Under the pieces are notes generated by a model. It did no database searches. It saw only the letters and a program-made list of their open reading frames with translations, and was not told the DNA's origin. Shown here piece after piece: positions 11,387 through 20,744 of a stretch of DNA of 26,851 bases. The translations under genes and the position numbers were made by a program. The DNA lies in assembly GCA_910592205.1 (NCBI GenBank), contig CAJVPJ010000372.1, positions 1-26,851 on the forward strand, given 5' to 3'. The DNA comes from Paraglomus occultum (Eukaryota; Glomeromycota; Glomeromycetes; Paraglomerales; Paraglomeraceae). Each line of letters begins with the position of its first letter. The first letter of the stretch is position 1.

Positions 11387-13104
11387 AAGGGTTGAAATTG
11401 GTGACTAGAAAATATATTTATGTAAATCCAACATAGGCAATTAATTCTTTGCGTCAACTATACATGTTATCAACCATTTTAATAACAAAAAACCTTATTG
11501 ATGTGAACTCATGTTTATATACTATTACAGCCAAGATTAATAATGATTAATTTTAATTATTATTTTATAAACAACGACTAAAAATCAATTTATAAAAAAA
11601 ATAATTGAATTATGCTTCGCAAATGTCTCGGTTAAACTTGTCACGGCATAGTATACGACTTGTAGAAATGCCACCTGCTCTAGCTATCGCTAATTCATTA
11701 TGACGGCAAAAAATTAAACTTTGGGACTTAAAAAGGTTTGAATAAGACATCTGAAATTCCAGTTATAATTTTTTGCGAAACCTTGTTATGTAAAATCGTT
11801 GGTCATTATTGTCTATGTATTTTCTTGGAAAACCCGCTTGTTTTTTCACTGTAAGTCTCTTTCTAATTTATCTTGAGGCGTTATGGTTATATTGACGCAC
11901 CTTTATTGCCAAGCTTGACTACTAATTATAAAATGGCAATGTCACAATATTATGTAAGACCACATCATAAATATTACTTTCTTAGTAAACTCATTTTTTT
12001 CAGTGAGCTCTATTGTAAACTAATTGGTTGGATTTCAAAAAAGACAACGCAAAATTCGACCAGTTATTGTAAAAAAGGAGTTGTCCGTTGAAGTGGCAGT
12101 TTGTATTTTTACTAGTAAAATTTTGTATCGTACTTATATTTTTGGCGGAAGACAAGTCGATCATTCGCTCATTGGTAGCAATTTAGGTCATGATAAACTT
12201 TTCTAGATTGTATACTTAAAGTCCAAATATTTTACCTCGATAGGTTGAGTAGCAGCAGTTATTAATTTTTCTAATTTACTTATTAGTAGCGGAGTGCTAA
12301 TCAAAATAATTAAAGTAGTAAATTAAAAGGTACCAAAAACTAAATAGTAAAGTTATATGTATTCTCCCAACGGCTTTTTTCAGCAAATGTTTTATTAAAT
12401 TTTATATTTAACAATTACAATGCAATAACAGATATTATTTGTATTGTTTTTGTTATTAATCTTGAGCAATATATTAATATCCGTTTTAGCTCATATGGGG
12501 CATGCTGCAACAAAACCAGACAAAGTGAACATTTATAAATGAGAGGCTGATTATGATGTGACTGTAAAATAGTCAGGACATAGAGTAGTGTGTACACAGT
12601 AAAATCTGCTTTAACGATCCGCCAAAAACTTCGTTAAAGCGGATTATTCGTTAAAGCGGATTATTCGTTAAAGCAGACTTCTATCTTGATATATATATGA
12701 ATGAATCAGTTCCATAAAAAAGCTTTGTTATTACCCCTAAGGTATTCGAAAAGCTTCCTCCTTATTGTCTTCTAACAAATCAATAATATTCCAAACGCTA
12801 TAAGTTTGGTCAAAGTATTGATTTATTCCCGTTATATGCAGTATCACGATCATGTGTCAGTCGACTTATCACTGGAGCGCAGTAAAAATTTTTCGAAAAC
12901 CCTCTATTATTATTATCTGTATTTCCCATGTAATCCCATCATAATTTTGGAAGCTAGTCGATTGTATTTTCAGAAAATAATTATATATTCAGACCTGTTA
13001 AAGCTGTAATTCGATGAAGTGACAGCACTTATGTTATTACTCTAATCAAACCATTCTTTCGAAAAATACAAACAATTAACTTCAAAACGGTATGATGGGG
13101 TTAC
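11387..13104. other. AT-rich spacer with a repeat remnant
   Basis: About 1.7 kb without a supported gene. Overlapping plus-strand open frames at 11873-12206 are lysine- and tyrosine-rich products of AT-rich DNA with no recognised motif. The one clear element is the hairpin-forming transposon remnant near 12597-12690, listed separately. The region also contains the upstream part of the tRNA gene. Confidence 0.5.
12597..12690. mobile_element. Pogo/Tigger-like MITE remnant with tandem terminal repeats
   Basis: A left arm (AAATCTGCTTTAACGATCCG, from about 12602) is the imperfect inverted repeat of a right block of three tandem 17-bp units TTCGTTAAAGCGGATTA at 12630-12646, 12647-12663 and 12664-12680, the last diverged to end in CAGACTT. 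The left end starts CAGTAAAATC, resembling the CAGT starts of pogo/Tigger/Fot-type Tc1-mariner elements. No transposase is present, so this would be a non-autonomous or internally deleted copy. A clean TA target duplication is not evident. The inverted and tandem repeats are directly visible; the superfamily name is inference. Confidence 0.55.
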
Positions 13105-13305
13105 ATGGAAAATACAGACAATAGACTCTTCACCCAAGCAGAACATATCGTAGAGGTCAAAGATGTTTTCACTGACTCGAAGTTTGAAGAGCACAAAGAC
13201 AAATTCAAGACCGATTATTATTATTTGCCTACGGGGTGTTGGTTGGCGGATCCAGAGAATAGAAATATCTATTTACTCAAGAAAGATACAGACGGAGTTG
13301 TTTAA
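13105..13305 (+). CDS. Small orphan ORF, 66 aa
   Basis: This is an uninterrupted ATG-to-TAA frame in otherwise non-coding DNA. Its composition is unlike AT-rich noise: balanced charged residues (VEVKDVFTDSKFEEHKDKFK) followed by an aromatic stretch (DYYYLPTGCWLADPENRN). It has no signal peptide or membrane segment, and I do not recognise the family. It could be a genuine small protein, one exon of a larger gene, or a fragment of a dispersed family left by duplication. An in-frame TGA lies 9 nt upstream of the ATG. It is co-directional with the PPR gene, 174 bp away. Confidence 0.4.
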   Translation: MENTDNRLFTQAEHIVEVKDVFTDSKFEEHKDKFKTDYYYLPTGCWLADPENRNIYLLKKDTDGVV

Positions 13306-13479
13306 TCATTTATTATTCCCGCATAGTAGTAGTAATAGGTAAACACGTACAATATGATGTGACTACTTTTTTTTATGCGACGATCAATGAAGATCGCATC
13401 ATATTAGTCTCGATATGCCGTACGACCATAAAAAGTGCTGGAAAAAAGTGTTTGAATTATTGTGCTGTGTAGTATTATT

Positions 13480-14709
13480 ATGCCTGGCGGACCTTCAGTA
13501 GGAAAATTAGTCTTCCGTATTTTTACGCCAGTGTCGCGCAGACTCAATTCACATCTCAAAGGACGTTATCCTTCTCCTGATCCGGTTAAATATAGCGCTT
13601 TTTCGACTAATTCCAATAAGATAATTTCTACCCGTAATAGGCATAAGCGTGAAACTCTGAATACGGAGGATAGACTTCGCGTTGTAGCCCATAAGAGAGT
13701 TTTACCACTTCTTCAGGCAATACTTAATGAAGACATTGAAGCTGTTTGGTATCTGTATAAACGACTTGATGGAGAAGATAAATTGAAACTACTTTTACCG
13801 GAGCATCATTCACTCGTGTTGAGAAGCATTAATGTGAAAAACCGTTTGATAGATGAAGAACTAAAGACCAAATACACAAAGAGGCTTATATATGTGGTTG
13901 GGCGTATGAAAGCTTATGGCTATAATCCAGATGTCCGTGACTATACTCATTTACTTTACGTATTTGGTTCGATAAAAAAGTATCGCGAATGTGATAAAAT
14001 ATGGAATCGAATGCGGGAGAGTGGTATTAAACCAGGAATATATGCGTACAATTGCTATCTATATTCATGCCTAGGCCGGAATACGGGATGTCTGGAACTA
14101 GCAAGTGACATCTGGCGGAATCTGCAAAAAGATGGAATAAACCCGAATGCAGTAACGTATGCTGTTATGATCAGAATTTACGGATATCTGAAGCTGCCTG
14201 ATGGAGCTCGTCAGATATTTGACAGTACCTTTGATATATCAGAAGAACATAAGAACGCCTCTAAATTCACCCCAACAGCATATTCATTTAATTCTTTACT
14301 GTATGCATACGGACAGTCTGGAGAGCTTGACAAAATGAAAAACACATACGAATTAATGGTAAAAGTTAAAGTGATGCCTGACTTTAATACTTTTGATGAA
14401 CTTATTAGATGGTCATGTGAATTCAAAGACTTGGAAGGAGCTAAGGAATATAATGTTATAATGCAGGAGCAATATGGCTTTCAGCCTAATATAACCATAT
14501 TCAACTATTTCATAAAACTAGCAATTAATACAGGGAGAACAACATTTGCTATCGAACTATTCAAAGAGATGAAGGAAAAATATAACTTATTTCCAATAGC
14601 AAAAATGGTTCAGAAATTGCATGCAAAGATGCGTATCAGAAAGAGATATTCAGACGCTCAACTTTTAGTAAATGAATGGATACCTCAAATTGTCACTCGC
14701 AAACAATAG
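13480..14709 (+). CDS. Pentatricopeptide repeat (PPR) protein, single exon, 409 aa
   Basis: The start is set at the first ATG of the frame; upstream in-frame codons lack ATG. The first ~50 residues are rich in R, S and K and poor in acidic residues (KLVFRIFTPVSRRLNSHLKG), as expected of a mitochondrial targeting sequence. About six PPR units follow from residue ~140 to ~375, each with the helix-turn-helix pattern: NPDVRDYTHLLYVFG, KPGIYAYNCYLYSC, NPNAVTYAVMIRIYG, TPTAYSFNSLLYAYG, MPDFNTFDELIRWS and QPNITIFNYFIKLA. PPR proteins bind single-stranded organellar RNA and act in its stability, processing or translation. The basic C-terminus (KMRIRKRYSD) could add to RNA binding. The target RNA cannot be told from sequence alone. 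It is intronless, unlike all its neighbours, and convergent with the severin-like gene. Confidence 0.88.
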   Translation: MPGGPSVGKLVFRIFTPVSRRLNSHLKGRYPSPDPVKYSAFSTNSNKIISTRNRHKRETLNTEDRLRVVAHKRVLPLLQAILNEDIEAVWYLYKRLDGEDKLKLLLPEHHSLVLRSINVKNRLIDEELKTKYTKRLIYVVGRMKAYGYNPDVRDYTHLLYVFGSIKKYRECDKIWNRMRESGIKPGIYAYNCYLYSCLGRNTGCLELASDIWRNLQKDGINPNAVTYAVMIRIYGYLKLPDGARQIFDSTFDISEEHKNASKFTPTAYSFNSLLYAYGQSGELDKMKNTYELMVKVKVMPDFNTFDELIRWSCEFKDLEGAKEYNVIMQEQYGFQPNITIFNYFIKLAINTGRTTFAIELFKEMKEKYNLFPIAKMVQKLHAKMRIRKRYSDAQLLVNEWIPQIVTRKQ

Positions 14710-14721
14710 ATTGTTGTAATT

Positions 14722-14727
14722 AATAAA
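14722..14727 (+). terminator. Polyadenylation signal of the PPR gene
   Basis: A canonical AATAAA lies 13 nt after the PPR stop codon, within the 254-bp convergent spacer before the end of the severin-like gene. Its position fits a poly(A) signal for the plus-strand transcript; the cleavage site is not defined. Confidence 0.5.
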
Positions 14728-14963
14728 TATGTTATCCCATTATAAAGACAATCTACCTGACGAGTTATCCATTTGGCGAACAATTTTATTAGAATGTATG
14801 CGTTCCAGTTCTAACAACCATAACAACTTTCGAGATCCGGAATAATCACAAGTGGTAGAACATCCCTCAAAGAAGGAAGTATACGTAATGATCTGTCGAC
14901 CGTCGACTATAAATATAGAATAACATGATATGACATGTAATTGTTTGGCATATTCGGGAAACA

Positions 14964-16996
14964 CTAAATAGCTTCTTGGCCAACAATCTCCAAGCTCTTC
15001 TCAAAAATTTCATTCTCACCACCTTCTATCACACGTGTGATAGGTGTATACGGTGGTCTATTATATTGTTTAATATAATCCTGGGCATACTGAAGCGCAA
15101 ATCTTCTTTCGTTGACAGTGGCTCCACTTCCAACCCACACAAACACTAACAAGAGAACAATAGAAATTAATATGCGATTTTTCATTTAGTACACCAGTTA
15201 AATGATCCACTGACCTTCATGTCCGGCATCAAAGACGAAAGCATCATTTGAATCAAACATTGATTTGGTTATCCTTCCTTGGGCCTCTTCTGTGAATGTC
15301 AGCTTTCCAGAAGCATCACTCACTCTGCGAATAACGAATGTTGGTCACCTGAAGACTATGTATACATGACATGCTCATAACCACCTACCGGAATAGCCTC
15401 TTCTCTCGAGCTTGATCACTAGTATCCAAATCTTCGGAAGCCGCCTTAATAGGGCCTTTGCTTCCAAGCGCTTCCCAAAATTTGGGCATCTCCCGATCGC
15501 CCTCATCTAAATAAATACAGATCGACTGATCGATGAACGATCAATCTCGTCCATAACAATACTACAAACATTTAATGCCTACCGATTACGATTGTACGCG
15601 CCAATCCATTTCTCTCACTCTCTAAAGCTTGCACAAACTCGGCGGCTTTTACTTTTTCTACTCCTTGCGCGTTTTTCCCAATTAACTGGTATAACACTGT
15701 ACCCGCGTCTAATACAAAAACATCACCGGAATTTAGTGAGGTATAATCCTTGGGCACTTCTCGAATAACGATTGATCGGTTTATGAGCTTAATCTTAAGC
15801 AGGCGATGGCGATACGAAACATGTTCGACTACGTGGAAGCCAGATCCAATGCCACCGTCCTCCACTTGAAAGCGTCTGAAATAAGAAAGAAAGAGTTTGG
15901 ATTCGTAGCCTTGGACCTTAAGGAAACCAATGCAGTACCAGCATGAGAAGGAGCATGTAAACTGGATAACACATTGACTTGATAGATAGAATGCAGGCTA
16001 TAGAGGCTTACTTCACGATGTTGTACGGGTGCAGTGCCGAGAACTATTGAGATAAGCAATCAGGCAAATCAGAATTAGTTGAAGTCGTCAACAACAACAA
16101 CAACAATAATAATAATTAAGAACAGAACGAGGTATATACAATCATCCAATTCGACTGTCTTGTATGCGGCTGTACCGATTTCATCCTACTCAGAATTTTG
16201 CCTGGTTATTAATGTCACCATTTTAAAAGTTCAACGCGAACAATTAGTATACCTGACTGCTGTCCAAACCAAGCCAGAAGTGAATATCATGCGAAAGCGC
16301 TTCGTTGTTTGGATCTTTTTTATACGTCTAAATGCATTACTGTGTTACACAATGAATATTGCAAGATAAAGTAGAAAAGAGACACGCTTACGTGCAGTAC
16401 TATGTAGCTGTCACCTATACAGGGTATTCGTTTACATTAGCCAAACATCTTGTAACTCTTTTTTCTTTCAATATTGACACCAATAAGAACCGTTCATACC
16501 GGAGTAGAATCTTCCGTACTTATCCTTGGGCCATGGCTTGATCTCGAACATTTCCACTCGCCAGACCCAAAGTCCCCTAAATATAAATTACATGTGGATA
16601 AATCCAAATATTGCAAACAAATATTCGTTAATTCTGTTTGACAATCATTGCGCGCATTGGAACCGTGCGAGTTTAGGGCACTAGTAATTTTGTTCAAATT
16701 CCATCACATGGCTCGCCATCGCCAAACAATAATGAAGACCAATATCCTTAAAACGAACGCCGACAACGAATTCATACTTACTCTTTACTTCCGATACCTA
16801 AACTGGGATCAGCCCATGCTTGTTCAGTTTTACTCGCCTGATAACGAGCATCTTTATCGAGTTTGGAGCCAATGTTGGCGATATTCGTGTCGGCAATATC
16901 TGTGATTTTGACAAGTGACTATAGCAAACGATGGATTTAAAAGATAGTTCTGTGAAGTTAATACTATAGGTTACCCCATTTCGGTTGTCGTTGCAT
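14964..16996 (-). CDS. Severin/fragmin-like actin-severing protein, 11 exons, 378 aa
   Basis: Exons: 16996-16975, 16899-16782, 16576-16500, 16414-16392, 16327-16253, 16185-16140, 16043-16012, 15916-15583, 15506-15389, 15324-15215, 15145-14964; all ten introns are GT-AG. The N-terminus (DIADTNIANIGSKLDKDA) matches the leader of severin. Three gelsolin repeats follow: G1 ~46-150 (GLWVWRVEMFEIKPWP, FYSGDSYIVLHTYKK, DIHFWLGLDSSQDE, GTAAYKTVELDDFL, PVQHREVQGYESKLFLSYF), G2 ~165-245 (LNSGDVFVLDAG) and G3 ~285-370 (DAFVFDAGHEVFVWVGSGA). The linker FQVEDGGIGSGFHVVE matches the phosphoinositide- and actin-binding strand before G2. Three-repeat family members sever F-actin and cap barbed ends under calcium control. 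Length agrees with severins (about 360 aa). Exon 4 is only 23 nt. The family call is firm; calcium dependence is inferred. Confidence 0.92.
16080..16117. repeat. CAA/TAA microsatellite in a severin-gene intron
   Basis: A CAA trinucleotide run passes directly into a TAA run within the intron between exons 6 and 7 of the severin-like gene. On the coding strand it reads as TTA/TTG repeats. It is a likely length-variable marker, with no other visible function. Confidence 0.6.
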
Positions 16997-18274
16997 AATT
17001 GGAATACGGATATAAATGGTTTAAACGCTCAGAAGAAGAGTTGAATCGATTGTCGTTTTTAAGTTGATGTTCACGTTGGTGCAAGTTCTAATTCTACTGG
17101 TCTGATCAATCTATATCGACAAATGATATGTTGAACCAAGTTAAAATGTATACCCGTGACCTTCTCAATGGAGTATACTAGGCTTGGTCATATTCCACGT
17201 ACCCTGGTATTGAGAAGGAATATTCTACGGCGAACTGTTATAACAGAATTAGCTCATATAATCCGTCATATCTGTAAACAGATCGTATATTCGATGGGTA
17301 TTGGAGAATCATTGTTCCTTAACACTAGTGATGGAAGTTAAAACAGAAATTAGGAACCGACAAGGATACTTCACGTCACAAGAATGATTTTCGGGACTTT
17401 AATCATACAAATATACTATGGAGGGAATCGTCTCCAGGGCTGGTATTTATATTCTTTCACTGTAAAATCTTGTTTATTAAGAGTTTAGAGTAGAAGGTAA
17501 TTTCTAGTCTTCGGAAGGGCATCATCACGAGATCCAGCGCAATTAGGAAAGCAGATATGTATAAATGGATAAACCCATTGGAGAAACTAGATCAGGCAAG
17601 CGAACAGAATTCTTTCATTTCCCGAGTTTTTTTTTTTTAATCTCGCTGTACTTGATATTCTTACAACTCTGACACAAGTTTGCATATTAATAACAAAAAT
17701 GGTACAGATAAATTTGCGTTAACGAATAAAAAATATACACTTGTTCAGTTACTTTTAACGATTTCTTTTATCCTGCATTTGTCAATGGAATGCTTATATT
17801 TTTGTTGAAATTACAAATCAATTGATGACATAAAAAGAATTATTCGCTTCGCAAACAACTGAGTTGTGTTGTCAAAAGACGTTCCAGTGAGAGTGGGGAT
17901 TCCTTTGCTTTTACAAAACCAAAGAATTTTAGTATCTTTCAGGATAAAATCATGCAGAAGAACGTGACTAACCGTCAAAATAAAGTATCATTTATTAATT
18001 ATCACATGTTCTTTCAATCTAGTAGGGCTGTTGTGTTAATCACAAATAAATAAATCAATGATAAAATATATCAACGGAATACACTAATTAAGCATTTGCT
18101 ATCGTTATAATAGTTCCCACAGAGAATAGGCTAAACGCCGCTCAATATAGGAGCTTTTCCTGCTACTTTCTAATGCTCTTTATTATATTAAGGAAAGCAC
18201 ACGGTTGGTTATTCAAAGATGAAAAACCCCTCATAAAATACTAAATGCAATTTTGCTCATTTTTTCTCTTGAAG
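16997..18274. other. Spacer between severin-like and TLC genes
   Basis: About 1.28 kb with no supported gene. It contains the severin-gene promoter at its left end and the 3' region of the TLC gene at its right end. A short plus-strand frame at 17156-17341 has no recognisable motif. A T-rich run lies at about 17629-17638, and a 10-bp inverted repeat at 17160-17218 is listed separately. Confidence 0.5.
17160..17218. repeat. Perfect 10-bp inverted repeat
   Basis: CCTTCTCAAT at 17160-17169 is exactly inverted as ATTGAGAAGG at 17209-17218, with a 39-nt loop. It lies about 165-220 nt upstream of the severin start codon, so it could be a regulatory site pair. The arms are short, and chance occurrence is quite possible. 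Confidence 0.35.
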
Positions 18275-19606
18275 CTAGTCAATCTTTTTCCCATTGATAT
18301 TTTCCCAGCTTTCTCCCGACGATATTGTGTCTTTGATGTTTGCTTTAGGTGATTTTGCTTGCCCATTCTTTTTTGGGATCCTTCGCGATACTGCATTTAA
18401 CATCTTGAAGAACCAGAGAACGTTCAATGTATTCAAGACGACGTTGGCACCACCATAAATAACTTGAAGAAATAACGGAACTCGGTCGAGAACCGGCAGT
18501 ACCGAAACTGACAAAACAACCATGTACGTAAACATCGTTAAGGATTAAAAGTAAATGAATTTCGTTAGGATGTAGTCAAATAATTAGTACTACAAAAGAA
18601 CGGAGATAAAAACCGTAAATCTACTATACATACGTAATGTTTGGTAAGACATATAGATCCCCCACACTAGCCGTACGAAAAAGAATGTGGAGACTAGCAT
18701 TATACCGTTGATTATTTGCAGCCAAGAACCAGTTGCTCCTACTTTGTCCTAATTGTAGACAACGGCGAATCAGACGTCAAAATAAAGATACAAACAAATA
18801 ATCATGACTATCAATTACCATAAACCAATGCAAGTTGAGGAACGGTGTCGATAACTCAAACATTAGGAATGCTGCGCCATAATAGTTAAGAAATGGTCGC
18901 TAAAAAGTCGCGAGAGTGAGAAATTGATGTCGCATACTATGCAGCCCAGTTAAAGTCAAGATTCACTCACATAAGCGAAGAGGTAAACGCCAAAGCAGAC
19001 AGAACCATGCACAACGAACCCCACTCCAAAATCTCTGACATAATATAAGCTCACAAGAGAATCCCAAAGGAAATATCTGTAATATAATTCAAAACATTAG
19101 CCAAATTTATCAACTTCTTCAGGATTAAACAAGTTTTCGGGAATAATCGTATGTATTGTATTGCATAGTCCCAAGAATAGTTAGCTATTTAGTAAATACC
19201 ATTGTTGACTATGGTTGCTGAACGTTTTCATTGCTCTTATCCACCCCCACCTCGTTCTCAGCACATGGATTGTTACTTACCCGCAAGCTATAGCGTACAC
19301 ATTTCCAGCATATTCATCATAACCGAACACTTTATCTTTCTGCAACGTTTCATCAAATAACAAGGGAATGGATAGTGCTGTTATCGCTACAGAGTGCACC
19401 AGGCTTACGACATGTATATCCCAACTGAGCCGTTTTCGATCACTAAGCTGTTTATAAGACTTTGGGAACAGGATTGGAGATATTATGCGAGAAAAGCCTA
19501 CTGTAAAGTTGCATGCTAGAGTTGCAAAGAGAAGAGCCTGCCAGTGGTATGCGAGTTTCTGTAGACCAACTGCTGTAAAGAAGGATTCGAGCCACCCTGC
19601 GGACAT
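18275..19606 (-). CDS. TLC-domain ER membrane protein (TMEM56/TLCD4-like), 5 exons, 286 aa
   Basis: Exons: 19606-19281, 19076-18971, 18899-18819, 18748-18634, 18507-18275. Several hydrophobic segments alternate with short loops: WQALLFATLACNFTVGF, WDIHVVSLVHSVAITALSI, YFLWDSLVSLYYVRDFGVGF, VVHGSVCFGVYLFAY, NGIMLVSTFFFVRLVWGIY and FLQVIYGGANVVLNTLNVLW. Typical TLC-family landmarks are DxxHxxSLxHS, GYFLWDSLVS, RPFLNYYG, FELSTPFLNLHWF and NVVLNTLNVLWFF. TLC proteins (TRAM, LAG1, CLN8 families) act in ER lipid sensing, synthesis or trafficking; this branch is not ceramide synthase, since the paired catalytic histidines are absent (VVHG instead of HH). The C-terminus ends in KKID, which fits the KKxx dilysine ER-retrieval signal, and follows a basic cytosolic tail. 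The exon 4/5 junction was chosen by phase and acceptor and is the least certain one. Confidence 0.85.
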
Positions 19607-20744
19607 TTTTTTTTTATTATTGACGTTTTGGTCAAGAGGTTTACGTATTAGTGCGTATAAATAGTACGGATCTTTCCAGGAAAGCCAATAAACTCCAATA
19701 AAGTCCAGTAAAGTTCAACGAATCCAATCAGCGTTCGGAAAATCGATTGCTCCCCTGTTTGCATTTTTCATTTACTTTGACGCGCGCCATTACAACCGAG
19801 TTTCAACACGAAATTTCACCACTTTTTGGGGAAGCATATGTTAATGTGTCCACAAATAATGTTCAATGGTAAATCATTGCCTAAATGAATGAAAACGGTC
19901 ATACTGATAGAATTTCGAATGACAAAAATGGAAGGGAATTCATAGTAACTGTGCCAGTAGCGAGAGGTCGTGCGAAACATCGTGCCTGATGTTTACGTTA
20001 AAATTGGTGATGACTAAAACTGGGTGTCATTGTGTAATGCTGCTTAGCCGTTTCTTGGCACACGACATCCGTAATAAAAGTACTTTAACCTATTTGACTC
20101 TTTGATAATCAAACTAGTCCTGGTCTTAGCGTTGTCACGTTTATAATTTATCATAACACCTTGAACTGTTTACAATAGCGTCAAGCGCCACAGATCTTCC
20201 TACCCCTACTTTATTTATCATATTTACTAACATATGGATATCTCTGTCCCTGGTGGTCATCATTTCATCAGCATTATTGAAGCTATCCGTTGATTGTCTG
20301 TGAAATGATCATCGCTGAAATTTTGGTTTGTGCTTAATATTAACAGAATCGTCTTCCAAAGTCCTTCAGAATCTAATTTCAATCTCGGGATTTTCAAAGA
20401 ATTGATGTGATTCTTTATCTTTAATCTCCCCAAGCACCTTTATTAAATTTTATATTTTATTACTAATTTTTTCTAAATTGTAGAATACATAATGTCAAAT
20501 TAATTTCCAAGCGCTGCTTTTGAGGGTGTTTTTTTTTTAAATAACAACAATAATATGACAATAATGATGATAGAACTGTACATAATAATAATAAAAGGCA
20601 TTGCGAATCAAAATTTAAAAGACCAATAATAATGCTAATACGTAATATGAATAATAAATGTTAAAAATCAATGTCTAAAAATCCGCAGTGTAACAAATAA
20701 AGTAGGACTCATCCAAATAAATATCGTTAGACGAATGTCGAGAT
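19607..20744. other. Spacer between TLC and formin genes
   Basis: A stretch of 1.1 kb without a supported gene. It carries the TLC promoter, read on the minus strand from its left part, and the formin 3' region at its right end. The segment 20520-20680 is rich in AAT/ATA repeats and A runs. I see no conserved RNA gene or transposon fragment. Confidence 0.5.

Noticed and set aside
11873-12206. Two overlapping plus-strand frames that might be a decayed transposase
   Set aside because: No DDE or helix-turn-helix motif could be read, and the residues are dominated by K, Y, I and S as expected from AT-rich noise.
13351-13405. Inverted repeat AATATGATG/CATCATATT upstream of the PPR gene
   Set aside because: The arms are only 9 bp, the inner pairing conflicts with the outer one, and AT-rich DNA gives such matches often.
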